Assembly (NCBI RefSeq): GCF_046156265.1
Contig: NZ_JAWDIR010000006.1
Location: forward strand, 12,464-76,463
From: CAMDHY01 sp046156265
Lineage (GTDB): Bacteria > Pseudomonadota > Alphaproteobacteria > Rhizobiales > Segnochrobactraceae
Length of the DNA: 64,000 nucleotides
Reading direction: 5' to 3'
The number at the start of each line of letters is the position of its first letter. Within the stretch, counting starts at the first letter, position 1. The translations under genes and the position numbers were made by a program. The notes beneath the pieces were generated by a model. That model was not told where the DNA came from, searched no databases, and saw nothing but the letters and a program-made list of their open reading frames with translations. Shown here in pieces: positions 51,901 through 61,499 of this stretch.

Positions 51901-51960
51901 GGCCGGCTGGCCCCGACGGCCGGCCACAGGAGCACGACGGCCGGCCCCGTGGGCCGGCCG
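51901..51960 (+). promoter_or_regulatory. Tandem GGCCGG hairpins after binding-protein copy 2
   Basis: A perfect 10-bp stem CGGCCGGCCC/GGGCCGGCCG with a CGT loop spans 51938-51960. An upstream stem GGCCGGC/GCCGGCC spans 51901-51925. CGACGGCCGGCC occurs twice, 21 bp apart, so alternative pairings are possible. The element starts 19 bases after the stop and precedes the cyclic amidohydrolase gene. Confidence 0.6.
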
Positions 51961-51984
51961 CAAGAGAAGGTGTTCGAGAGCGCA

Positions 51985-53340
51985 ATGACCCGGGATCTTC
52001 TGGTGCGGGGCGGCACGGTCGTCACGCCGCACGGCCGCTTCGAGGGCGACGTCGCGGTGCGCGACGGCCGCATTGCCGCCTTCGGGCGCGACCTCGGCTC
52101 CGACGCGGCCACGCCTGTGCTCGATGCCCGCGGGCTGGTGTTGCTCCCCGGCATCATCGACCCGCACTCGCATCTGTGGGAGGCGGGCTTCGTCTCGGGG
52201 CCGGACTTCACCGACTCGACCGCCTCGGCGGCGGCCGGTGGCATCACGACGATCATCGAGATGCCGCTGACGGTCCCTGAGGTGCTGGACGAGACGGTGC
52301 TGAAGGAGAAGGCGGCGCTGGGCGAGCGCACCTCCCACGTCGACTTCGCGCTCTATGGCGGCGTCAGCCCGGACCGGCTCCACGACCTCGACGGCATGTG
52401 GGCGGCCGGGGCCGCCGCCTTCAAGATCTTCACCTGCGACACCGGCTGCGCGATGAAGGGCGTCATCGACGACGCCGACCTGGTCGACGCGATGACGCGC
52501 ATCGCGCGCCTCGGCGGCCTCGCCTGCTTCCACGCCGAGAACGACGAGCTCCTCGTCGCCAACCGCCGCCGGCTCGCCGCGCAAGAGCGCCGCGACAACG
52601 CCGCCTTCTGCGACTGGCACAGCGAGACCGCCGAGCTCGAGGCGATCAACCGCATCCTCTTCTACGCCGGCCGGCTCGGAACCCGCGTCCACATCGTCCA
52701 CGTCACCTCGCCCGAGGGCGTGCGCCTCGTCGAGCGCGCGCGCGGGGAGGGGGTACGGGCGACGGCGGAGACCTGCCCGCACTATCTCTACCTGACGGAA
52801 GACGACATCGCCGCCCGCGGCGCCTGGGTCACCTGCGCGCCGCCGATGCGCGGACCCGCCGCGATGGCCGGCATGCGCGCCCGCCTCGACGACGGCACCA
52901 TCGCCACCATCGGCTCCGACCACGGCCCGGTCGACCCCGAGCTGAAGCTGCGCGCCTCCAACGATGTTTTCGCCGGCCAGTGCGGCATGCCGGCGAACGA
53001 GACGATGGTGCCCCTGATGCTGAACCTCGCCGCCGAGGGCTTCGTCAGTCTCGAGCGGCTCGCCGCCCTGATGGCGGAGGCGCCGGCGCGGCTCTACGGG
53101 CTCTATCCGCGCAAGGGCGCCATCGCCATCGGCTCGGACGGCGACTTCACCCTCGTCGATCCCGGCGAACGCTGGACGATCCGCCAGGCCGAGCTCATCG
53201 GCGCCTGCGGCTGGACGCCGTTCGAGGGCGTGCCGGTGACGGGCAAGGTGAAGGCAACCGTCGTGCGCGGCCGCGTCGTCGCCCGCGACGGCCGCGTCAC
53301 CGGCGAACCCGGCGCAGCCTACGTCCCGCGCCTCTCCTGA
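51985..53340 (+). CDS. Allantoinase/dihydroorotase-like cyclic amidohydrolase
   Basis: This 451-residue TIM-barrel enzyme has a complete binuclear metal site: His61 and His63 (DPHSH), carboxylated Lys147 (AFKIFT), His183 (FHAEN), His239 (VHVTS) and Asp312 (GSDHG). This is the allantoinase/hydantoinase pattern for hydrolysing cyclic ureides. ATG 51985 is chosen over a GTG 12 codons earlier because family similarity starts at LLVRGGTVV. It is encoded after the second binding protein. Confidence 0.91.
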   Translation: MTRDLLVRGGTVVTPHGRFEGDVAVRDGRIAAFGRDLGSDAATPVLDARGLVLLPGIIDPHSHLWEAGFVSGPDFTDSTASAAAGGITTIIEMPLTVPEVLDETVLKEKAALGERTSHVDFALYGGVSPDRLHDLDGMWAAGAAAFKIFTCDTGCAMKGVIDDADLVDAMTRIARLGGLACFHAENDELLVANRRRLAAQERRDNAAFCDWHSETAELEAINRILFYAGRLGTRVHIVHVTSPEGVRLVERARGEGVRATAETCPHYLYLTEDDIAARGAWVTCAPPMRGPAAMAGMRARLDDGTIATIGSDHGPVDPELKLRASNDVFAGQCGMPANETMVPLMLNLAAEGFVSLERLAALMAEAPARLYGLYPRKGAIAIGSDGDFTLVDPGERWTIRQAELIGACGWTPFEGVPVTGKVKATVVRGRVVARDGRVTGEPGAAYVPRLS

Positions 53341-53376
53341 GCGTCGCCTCCCTCCCGAACGGATTCCGGACCCTGC

Positions 53377-54165
53377 ATGAGCCTGCTGACGTCGACCTCT
53401 GATGACCCGTTGATCGTCGCCGCCCTCCACCTCCCCGATTTCGCGGTGGACCGGTCCCTCTCGATGGCCTTCCTCGAGGACTACACGCTCGCCAATGCCG
53501 AGGTGTTCGTCTCGGCTGGCATCCGCCGCATCATGCTGCAGGACCAGACCCGCCAGCGCGGCCCGGCGAGCCCCGAGACGATCGCCATGACCGCCGCTCT
53601 CGGGCGTGCCCTGAAGCTCGCTCATCCGACGGTGTCGCTCGGCATCATCGTCGAAGCGCACGACGCGATCGGGCCGCTCGCCATCGCCCACGCCAGCGGC
53701 GCCGACTTCGTCCGCCTGAAGGTCTTCGTCGGCGCGGCGATGACGATGGAGGGCCACAAGGAGGCGCTCGCCGTCGACGCGCTCACCTACCGCCACCAAC
53801 TGCGCCGCGACGACATCGCGATCCTCGCCGACGTCTTCGACCGCACCTGCGTGCCCCTGATCGACGTGCCGCCGGAACAGGCGGCGCTTGGAGCCGAGCG
53901 CCTCGGTGCCGACGCCCTCGTCATCACCGGCGCGACATTCGACGAGAGCCTCCAGCGCATCGCCAAGGCGCGGGCGGCGGGTGTCACCCGCCCGATCCTG
54001 CTCGGCGGCAGCGTCACGGCGCGCAATGTCGCGCAGACCCTCGCCGTTGCCGATGGCGCCATCGTGTCGACCGCCCTGATGCGCGACGGCGCCGGCCCGC
54101 GCGACCGCCTGTTCTGGGACCGCGAGAAGGCCGAGGCCTTCATGGCGGCGGCACGCTCGCGCTGA
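53377..54165 (+). CDS. BtpA/SgcQ-family TIM-barrel protein
   Basis: This 262-residue protein has IVAALHLPDFAV, a GADFVRLKVFVGAAMTMEG segment and GADALVITGATFDE plus PILLGGSVTARNVAQTL near the C-terminus, matching the BtpA family. Cyanobacterial BtpA affects photosystem I, but most bacterial members lie in sugar catabolic operons and are probably phosphate-binding barrel enzymes. It is the last gene of the plus-strand arm of the RpiR locus. Confidence 0.87.
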   Translation: MSLLTSTSDDPLIVAALHLPDFAVDRSLSMAFLEDYTLANAEVFVSAGIRRIMLQDQTRQRGPASPETIAMTAALGRALKLAHPTVSLGIIVEAHDAIGPLAIAHASGADFVRLKVFVGAAMTMEGHKEALAVDALTYRHQLRRDDIAILADVFDRTCVPLIDVPPEQAALGAERLGADALVITGATFDESLQRIAKARAAGVTRPILLGGSVTARNVAQTLAVADGAIVSTALMRDGAGPRDRLFWDREKAEAFMAAARSR

Positions 54166-54286
54166 GCAGCGTCCCGGCGAAGCGAGGCGAGTGGAGTGAT
54201 CGGATCGCGTGTGGGTGCCTATTAGCCGTTCGGCACTCGAGCGCCGCCCCTCCACGGGTCTCATCGTCAACGGCTGCTTCGCGGCC

Positions 54287-55384
54287 TCATGCCCGCTCGA
54301 CGACCATTTCGTCGAGTAAATCCGGGACAGGCCGGAAGCCGCTGCCCGGCCCATCGGGCACCGTCATCCGGCCAGGAGAGGTGAGGCGGATCTCGGGCGC
54401 CGACAGCTCGCGCGGATAGAGCCGCCCGTCCGGGAAGATGTCGGCCGCGTAGCCGACGCCCGGCAGGGTGGCGAGCGCCATCGACGGGCCCTGGCCCACG
54501 GCCGATTCCAGCATGCCACCGATCCAGAACGGGATGCCGCGCGACCGGCAGTGCGTCGCGATCGCGACCGCGTTCGTCAGGCCCCCGACGCGGCCGTGCT
54601 TGATGTTGATGACCCGCCCCGCATCGATGTCGATCGCCTTCCGCGCCCGGTCGAGGGAGGTGATACTCTCGTCGAGGCAGATCGGCGACTGCAGCGCAGC
54701 TTGCAGGCGGGCGTGATCGACGAGATCGTCGCTCGCCAGCGGCTGCTCGATCATCGCGAGGCCGAGCCCGTCGAGGGCCTGGAAGAGCGGCAGGTCGTCG
54801 AGGGTGAAGCCGGCGTTGCAGTCGACGTGCACGACCGCGTCCGGGAAGGCGGCACGCACCGCCTCGACCATTCCGACGCCGCTGTCCGGTCGGAACTTCA
54901 GCTTCACCCGGGGGAAGCCGGCCTCGAGGGCGGCTGCGACAAGGGCGAGCAGCCGCCCCCGGTCCGGCTGCACCGGAATGTCGGCCCCGACCGCGATCTC
55001 GGGGGTCTCGCCGCCGATCGCCCGCCACAGTGGCAGCCCGGCGAGGCGGGTCGACAGGTCCCACCAGGCGAGATCGACGGCGGCCTTGGCGAAGTGGTTG
55101 CCCTTGAAGGGGCGGAGACGCGCCTGCAGGTCTTCCGCGCTCGCGACGTCATGCCCGACGAGGAGCGGGCGGATATGGCGGGCCAGCAGTTGGAAGCAGC
55201 CGCCGGCCCACTCGGGGCAGAACTGCGGCGCCGCATAGGGCGCGGCCTCGCCCCAGCCGGTCTCGCCATCGCACGAAAGCCGGACGAGGACGGTATCGAC
55301 GCTCCGCATCTCGCCGAAACTCGTCTTCCACGGCTCGAGGAGCGGCATGGCGACGTGGAAAACGCTCATCTCGTCGAGGCGCAA
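54287..55384 (-). CDS. N-acylamino acid racemase/o-succinylbenzoate synthase-type enolase
   Basis: This protein of 365 residues has the catalytic set of the NSAR/OSBS subgroup in register: Lys161 and Lys163 (VKLKFRP), Asp188 (DCNAG), Glu213 (EQPL), Asp238 (LDES) and Lys262 (NIKHGRVGGLT), plus the GGMLESAVGQ loop. No other menaquinone genes are near. A racemase or dipeptide epimerase role is favoured by the neighbouring RpiR gene, peptide importer and M20 deacylase. It is in an operon with the RpiR gene upstream at 55411-56289. Confidence 0.88.
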   Translation of the reverse strand: MRLDEMSVFHVAMPLLEPWKTSFGEMRSVDTVLVRLSCDGETGWGEAAPYAAPQFCPEWAGGCFQLLARHIRPLLVGHDVASAEDLQARLRPFKGNHFAKAAVDLAWWDLSTRLAGLPLWRAIGGETPEIAVGADIPVQPDRGRLLALVAAALEAGFPRVKLKFRPDSGVGMVEAVRAAFPDAVVHVDCNAGFTLDDLPLFQALDGLGLAMIEQPLASDDLVDHARLQAALQSPICLDESITSLDRARKAIDIDAGRVINIKHGRVGGLTNAVAIATHCRSRGIPFWIGGMLESAVGQGPSMALATLPGVGYAADIFPDGRLYPRELSAPEIRLTSPGRMTVPDGPGSGFRPVPDLLDEMVVERA

Positions 55385-55410
55385 GACCGGACCTCCAAAG
55401 CCACCGGCTT

Positions 55411-56289
55411 TCAGTTGCCGCCGTCCAGTTCACCGAGGAGTTCGCCGAGCTCCTCGATCTGGCGCAGCCGCCGCCGGCCGGGGGCGCCGGCGGCGACGCT
55501 GACGCGCGTGCAGATGAAGTTGATCAGGCTGATGACGCCGACATAGCTGTCGAACAGCGACGTCCCGTGCACCTCGCATGGCAGCACCCAGGTGGCGAAC
55601 TTGGTGTTCGTCACGGACTGCCGGTCGGTGACGTAGGCGATCGGGATGCCGCGCCCGTGCATCAGCTCCATGAACCGGCGGAGCAGCAGCGGCCGGCGGC
55701 GGAAGCCGAATACCAGCAGGAGGTCCTCGGGCCCGAGGTTGCCGGTGTCCTCGATCAGCGTCTGGCCGTCGGCCGGGACGAGATCGGTCGCGGGATGCAC
55801 GAGCAGGATCTGCCGGCGGGCGTAGGCGGCGAAGAAGTAGCTGTTGCGGAAGCCGATGCAGACGACGCGCCGCGCCGAGGCGATGCGGGCGATCACCGTG
55901 TTGACGACGCTCTCGTCGAGGCGCGACAGCGTCTCGTGCAGGCAGCGCATGTCCCGCTCCAGATGGACGTGCAGCGGGTCCTCGGCCTTGCGCTCACCGA
56001 TCTGCCCGGTGGTGAGGAACAGCGGATCACCCGTCGACTGCGCATCGCGGATCTCCCGCTGCATGTCGCGGAACCCCTCGTAGCCGAGGCGGCGGACGAA
56101 GCGTGAGACGGCGGCCTTGGAGGCGCCCGCGAGCTCGGCAAGCTCGGTCGCTGAGCAGAGCAGCACGTCGCCGGGATATTCGAGGACGCGATCGGCCAGC
56201 GCGCGTTCGCTGCCCGGCATTTCCTCATAGAGGGCGCGGATGCGCCGCTCGATCGAGCGCGGTGCACTGTCGGGGTGTTGCTTCGTCAT
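55411..56289 (-). CDS. MurR/RpiR-family regulator (HTH plus SIS domain), copy 3
   Basis: This protein of 292 residues has an N-terminal helix-turn-helix with CSATELAELAGASKAAVSRFVRRLGYEGFRDM (about 45-80) and a SIS domain (about 115-255). It is divergent from the peptide-type ABC operon beginning at 56428 and 26 bases upstream of the racemase gene, so it probably controls both. It is close in sequence to copy 2, suggesting duplication within the region. Confidence 0.91.
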   Translation of the reverse strand: MTKQHPDSAPRSIERRIRALYEEMPGSERALADRVLEYPGDVLLCSATELAELAGASKAAVSRFVRRLGYEGFRDMQREIRDAQSTGDPLFLTTGQIGERKAEDPLHVHLERDMRCLHETLSRLDESVVNTVIARIASARRVVCIGFRNSYFFAAYARRQILLVHPATDLVPADGQTLIEDTGNLGPEDLLLVFGFRRRPLLLRRFMELMHGRGIPIAYVTDRQSVTNTKFATWVLPCEVHGTSLFDSYVGVISLINFICTRVSVAAGAPGRRRLRQIEELGELLGELDGGN

Positions 56290-56307
56290 TCGGCCTCCGT
56301 GACGGCA

Positions 56308-56348
56308 TTGAAACAGAAATTTTATCTCGTTGACAGTTTGAAATTAGC
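56308..56348 (+). promoter_or_regulatory. Promoter and candidate RpiR elements before the peptide-ABC operon
   Basis: TTGAAACAGAAATTTTATC (56308-56326) resembles the TGAAA elements near the other RpiR gene. It is followed by a -35-like TTGACA at 56330-56335, a second TTTGAAATTAG at 56338-56348, and AATCAT 18 bases after the -35. The overlap with the promoter suits repression. Confidence 0.45.
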
Positions 56349-56427
56349 GGGCCAATCATATTGCAGCGCACCGCGCGCGGCAGACGGGCGGACGCGGGGA
56401 ACATCGAAGCCAATTGGGAGTATTCAC

Positions 56428-57990
56428 GTGAAAGCTGAAAGGCTAACCCGTCCGCTCGCGCGCAGTTTGGCGCTAGGGCTCGTCATCACCGCCTCGTCCC
56501 TCACACCCGTACTGGCCGCAGACATCGTCTGGGCCCGCTATGGCGACGTCGACACGCTCGACCCGCAGAAGGCGACCTCGACGCTGTCTTTGCAGGTCTG
56601 GAGCCTGATCTACGATACTCTTCTGGCGACCGACGCCTCCGGAGCCCCGGTCCCGAACCTCGCCAAGAGCTGGGACGTCAGCCCTGACGGCCTCCAGTAC
56701 ACTTTCCACCTCGTCGACGGCGTGAAGTGCCACGACGGCACGCCGCTCGACGCCACCGACGTCAAGTACACCGTCGAACGCGCCTTCGACGCTGCCAATC
56801 CGAGCGTGACCAAGGCGAGTTGGGGCCCGATCAGCAAGGTGGAGGTCGTCGATCCCCAGACCGTCAAGTTCACCCTCGACACGCCCTTCGTGGCGATGAT
56901 CCCGTTCCTCGCCGACAGCTTCTCCTCGATCCTCTGCGATTCCAACGCCGGCCAGGACGGCTTCGGCAGCACCGTCGCCATCGGATCGGGTCCCTGGAAG
57001 CTCGACAGCTGGGCGAAGGGCGACCGCATCGTCCTCGACAAGAACCCCGACTACGTCAACCACGGCAAGCTCGCGAACAACCCGGGCGCCCCCTACATGG
57101 ACCGGCTGGTGATCTCGGTGGTGCCGGAGCCGCAGACGCGGCTCGCCGGCCTGAAGACCGGGGCGATCCACATCGCCGAGCCGCCGCTCGACGACGTGCC
57201 GACGCTGAAGGATTCCGGCGAGCTCGACATCGTCACGGCGGAGAACACCGGCCAAAACGTCTTCTGGGAGTTCTCGGTGCACCGCCCGCCCTTCAACGAC
57301 GAGCGGGTGCGCGACGCGGTCGCCCACGCGACCGACGTGCAGACGGCGCTGACCCTGATCTACGGCGACCTGTCGATCCCCGAGCAGTGCCCGATCTCGC
57401 GCGGCGTCTTCGGCAACGACCAGGACTTCTGCGCCAAGCACCGCGCCCAGTACGACCCGGAGAAGGCGAAGGAACTCCTGAAGGAGGCCGGCGGCTGGGG
57501 GCCCGACAACCCGCTCGAGGTGAACCTGCTCGTCTGGACCGGTGGCAAGCGCGACCGTCTGGCGGAAGTCTTCCAGGCCCAGCTCGCCGAAGTCGGCATC
57601 AAGGCGAACATCGAGATCATGGACATCGGCACCATGAATGCCCGCGTCCGCCAGGAGAACGAGACGCCGACCGGCATCGGCTCGATGGATATGATGACCT
57701 GGTCCTGGTACGATCCGGACATCCTCTACGCCCTCTGGCACACCCCCGGCGCCTATCGCGGCTACACCTCGCCGGAACTCGACGCGATGCTGGAGAAGAC
57801 CCGCGTGCTCAGCGATCCGGCGGAGCGCAAGGCGGCGGTCGAGGCCGTCATGGCCTATCTCCTCGACCGCTCCATCCACGTGCCGCTCTATACGCCCGGC
57901 TGGGAGTGGGTGTTCGCCGTGCGGCCGGAGGTCGAGGGCTTCCAGGTGGCCCCGTTCGTGTATCCCGTCTTCAACGACGTGAAGCTCTGA
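56428..57990 (+). CDS. Peptide/nickel-type ABC transporter substrate-binding protein (DppA-like)
   Basis: This 520-residue SBP_bac_5 protein starts at GTG 56428, with GGGAG seven bases upstream. Its signal peptide ends near VLA-ADIVW (about residue 31). The mature part has ARYGDVDTLDPQKAT, the family signature area PNLAKSWDVSPDGLQYTFHLVDGVKCHDGTPLDATDV and a long C-terminal lobe. It delivers oligopeptides or N-acyl compounds to the permeases that follow. Confidence 0.94.
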   Translation: MKAERLTRPLARSLALGLVITASSLTPVLAADIVWARYGDVDTLDPQKATSTLSLQVWSLIYDTLLATDASGAPVPNLAKSWDVSPDGLQYTFHLVDGVKCHDGTPLDATDVKYTVERAFDAANPSVTKASWGPISKVEVVDPQTVKFTLDTPFVAMIPFLADSFSSILCDSNAGQDGFGSTVAIGSGPWKLDSWAKGDRIVLDKNPDYVNHGKLANNPGAPYMDRLVISVVPEPQTRLAGLKTGAIHIAEPPLDDVPTLKDSGELDIVTAENTGQNVFWEFSVHRPPFNDERVRDAVAHATDVQTALTLIYGDLSIPEQCPISRGVFGNDQDFCAKHRAQYDPEKAKELLKEAGGWGPDNPLEVNLLVWTGGKRDRLAEVFQAQLAEVGIKANIEIMDIGTMNARVRQENETPTGIGSMDMMTWSWYDPDILYALWHTPGAYRGYTSPELDAMLEKTRVLSDPAERKAAVEAVMAYLLDRSIHVPLYTPGWEWVFAVRPEVEGFQVAPFVYPVFNDVKL

Positions 57991-58018
57991 CGCGGCTTCC
58001 AAAACTCTGACGCGACTT

Positions 58019-58040
58019 GCGCGGCCCTTCGGGGCCGCGC
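58019..58040 (+). promoter_or_regulatory. UUCG-capped hairpin after the DppA-like gene
   Basis: GCGCGGCCC-TTCG-GGGCCGCGC is a perfect 9-bp stem with an exceptionally stable UUCG tetraloop closed by C-G. It lies 28 bases after the binding-protein stop and 20 before the permease start. Just upstream is an imperfect direct repeat (CTCTGACGCGGCTTCC at 57985 and CTCTGACGCGACTTGC at 58005). It probably stabilises the binding-protein transcript. Confidence 0.65.
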
Positions 58041-58060
58041 ACCACCCGGGGGATGTCGCG

Positions 58061-58984
58061 ATGCTGGCCTATCTCTCGCAACGTCTCGCCATGGGTCTGG
58101 TGACGATCTTCGCGGCCACCGTCGCCGTCACGCTTTTGATCCACCTCGTGCCCGGCGATCCCGTGCAGATCATGTATGCCCAGAGCCAGGGCACGACGCC
58201 GGAGCAGCTCGAGGAGATCCGCGCGCGCCTCGGCCTCGACCAGCCGATCGTCGTTCAGTACGGCCACTATCTCGCCCGCCTCCTGCAGGGCGACATGGGC
58301 GTCACGATCCGCGGCGAGCAGCCGGTGTTCGGGCTGCTGATGGCCAGGCTTCCCAACACGCTGGTACTCGCCTTCGCGGCGATGCTGATCGCCGTCGTCA
58401 TTGGGCTGCCGGCCGGCTTCTGGGCGGCGGCGCGGCGCGGCGGCTGGACCGACACGCTGATCATGATGGCGGCGATCGGCGGCGTCTCGATCCCCCACTT
58501 CTGGCTGGGGCTGCTGCTCCTGATCTGGTTCTCCGTCGACCTCGGCTGGCTGCCCGTCGCCGGGGGCGGGCCGATGAGCCTCGTCCTGCCGGCCCTGACG
58601 CTCGGTCTCTCGAACGCCGCCATCGTCGCCCGCATGACGCGCTCGGCCATGATCGACGTTATGGAGCAGGACTTCGTCCGCACCGCCCACGCCAAGGGCC
58701 TGCCGAAGGCGGTCGTCGAATATCGCCACGTCCTGCGCTCGGGCCTCATCCCGATCGTCACGATGATGGGCCTGCAGTTCAGCTACATGATGGGTGGCGC
58801 CATCGTGGTGGAGAACATCTTCGCCTGGAACGGCATCGGCCGGTTGGCGGTCGAGGCGATCTTCCAGCGCGACTATCCGGTCATCCAGGGCTTCATCCTC
58901 GTCTTCGCCGCCACGGTGGTGGTGGTGATGTTCCTGCTCGACCTCGTCTACGCCCTCGTCGACCCCCGGATCCGGAGGAGCTGA
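58061..58984 (+). CDS. Peptide-type ABC transporter permease (DppB-like)
   Basis: This 307-residue permease has six membrane segments, the DppB N-terminus LAYLSQRLAMGLVTIF and the extracytoplasmic loop after GDPVQIMYAQ. The EAA loop is FVRTAHAKGLPKAVVEYRHVLRSGLIP and the C-terminus is LVYALVDPRIRRS, as usual. Its stop overlaps the next start by one base. Confidence 0.95.
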   Translation: MLAYLSQRLAMGLVTIFAATVAVTLLIHLVPGDPVQIMYAQSQGTTPEQLEEIRARLGLDQPIVVQYGHYLARLLQGDMGVTIRGEQPVFGLLMARLPNTLVLAFAAMLIAVVIGLPAGFWAAARRGGWTDTLIMMAAIGGVSIPHFWLGLLLLIWFSVDLGWLPVAGGGPMSLVLPALTLGLSNAAIVARMTRSAMIDVMEQDFVRTAHAKGLPKAVVEYRHVLRSGLIPIVTMMGLQFSYMMGGAIVVENIFAWNGIGRLAVEAIFQRDYPVIQGFILVFAATVVVVMFLLDLVYALVDPRIRRS

Positions 58985-59855
58985 TGTCGGCGGTGGAGGT
59001 GGCCCCCGTCCCGCGACAGGCGTCCCGGCCGCTCTGGCTGCGGCTCGTGCGCAACCCCGGCGGCGCGATCGGCCTCGCGATCTTCGCGGTCTTGATCGTC
59101 GCCGCGGTGTTCGCGCCGTGGATCGCACCCTACAGCCCGATCAAGCTCGCGACCGGCCGACCGCTGACGCCGCCCGGCGCCGCCCATCTGCTCGGCACCG
59201 ACGAACTCGGCCGCGACGTCTTCTCCCGCCTGCTGTTCGGGGCGCGGCTGACCTTGCAGATCGGCGCGATCGCCGTCGGCATCTCGCTCGTCGCCGGCCT
59301 CTCGATCGGTCTCGCCGCGGCGCACTTCCGCGGCTGGACGGAACGCATCCTGATGCGGTCGACCGACGTGCTGTTCTCGTTCACCGAGACGCTGATCGCG
59401 CTCGCCTTCGTCGCCGTGCTCGGGCCGAGCCTCACCAACGCGATGCTGGCGGTGGGCGTCGCCGCGATCCCCTTCTATGCGCGGACCGCCTATGCGAGCG
59501 CGCTCTCGGAGACGGCCAAGCCCTACTACGAAGGCGCCGAGGCGGCCGGCGCCGGGCCCCTCCGGCTGATCTTCCGCCACCTGTTGCCGAACGTCATGCC
59601 GACGATGATCGTCGTCGCCACCCTCGGCCTGTCGAACGCCATCCTCGCCGCCGCCGCACTCGGCTTCCTCGGGCTCGGGGCGCAGCCGCCACAGCCGGAA
59701 TGGGGCTACATGCTGTCCGCCGGTCGCGACTTCATGAACCGCGCGCCGTGGCTGATGCTCTATCCCGGGCTCGCCATCGCGGCGACGGTCTTCGCCTTCA
59801 ACATCCTCGGCGACGCGCTCCGCGAAGCGCTCGACCCCCGGTCGGGGGGGCGCTG

Positions 59856-59856
<1 letters not shown>
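58984..59856 (+). CDS. Peptide-type ABC transporter permease (DppC-like)
   Basis: This 290-residue permease has GTDELGRDVFSRLLFGARLTL (the DppC signature) and an EAA-type region AKPYYEGAEAAGAGPLRLIFRHLLPN. It ends DPRSGGR, and the stop overlaps the ATPase start (TGATG). The last codons form the inverted repeat CCCCCG-GT-CGGGGG (59835-59848), covering the probable ribosome site of the next gene. Confidence 0.95.

Positions 59857-61498
<1,642 letters not shown>

Positions 61499-61499
<1 letters not shown>

Noticed and set aside
51016..54354. A 1112-codon minus-strand open frame opposite receptor, allantoinase and BtpA genes
   Set aside because: Same antisense composition artefact. The plus-strand genes have intact catalytic motifs.
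54287..55384. Naming the enolase menC (o-succinylbenzoate synthase)
   Set aside because: The residues cannot separate OSBS from N-acylamino acid racemase, and the neighbours do not indicate menaquinone synthesis.
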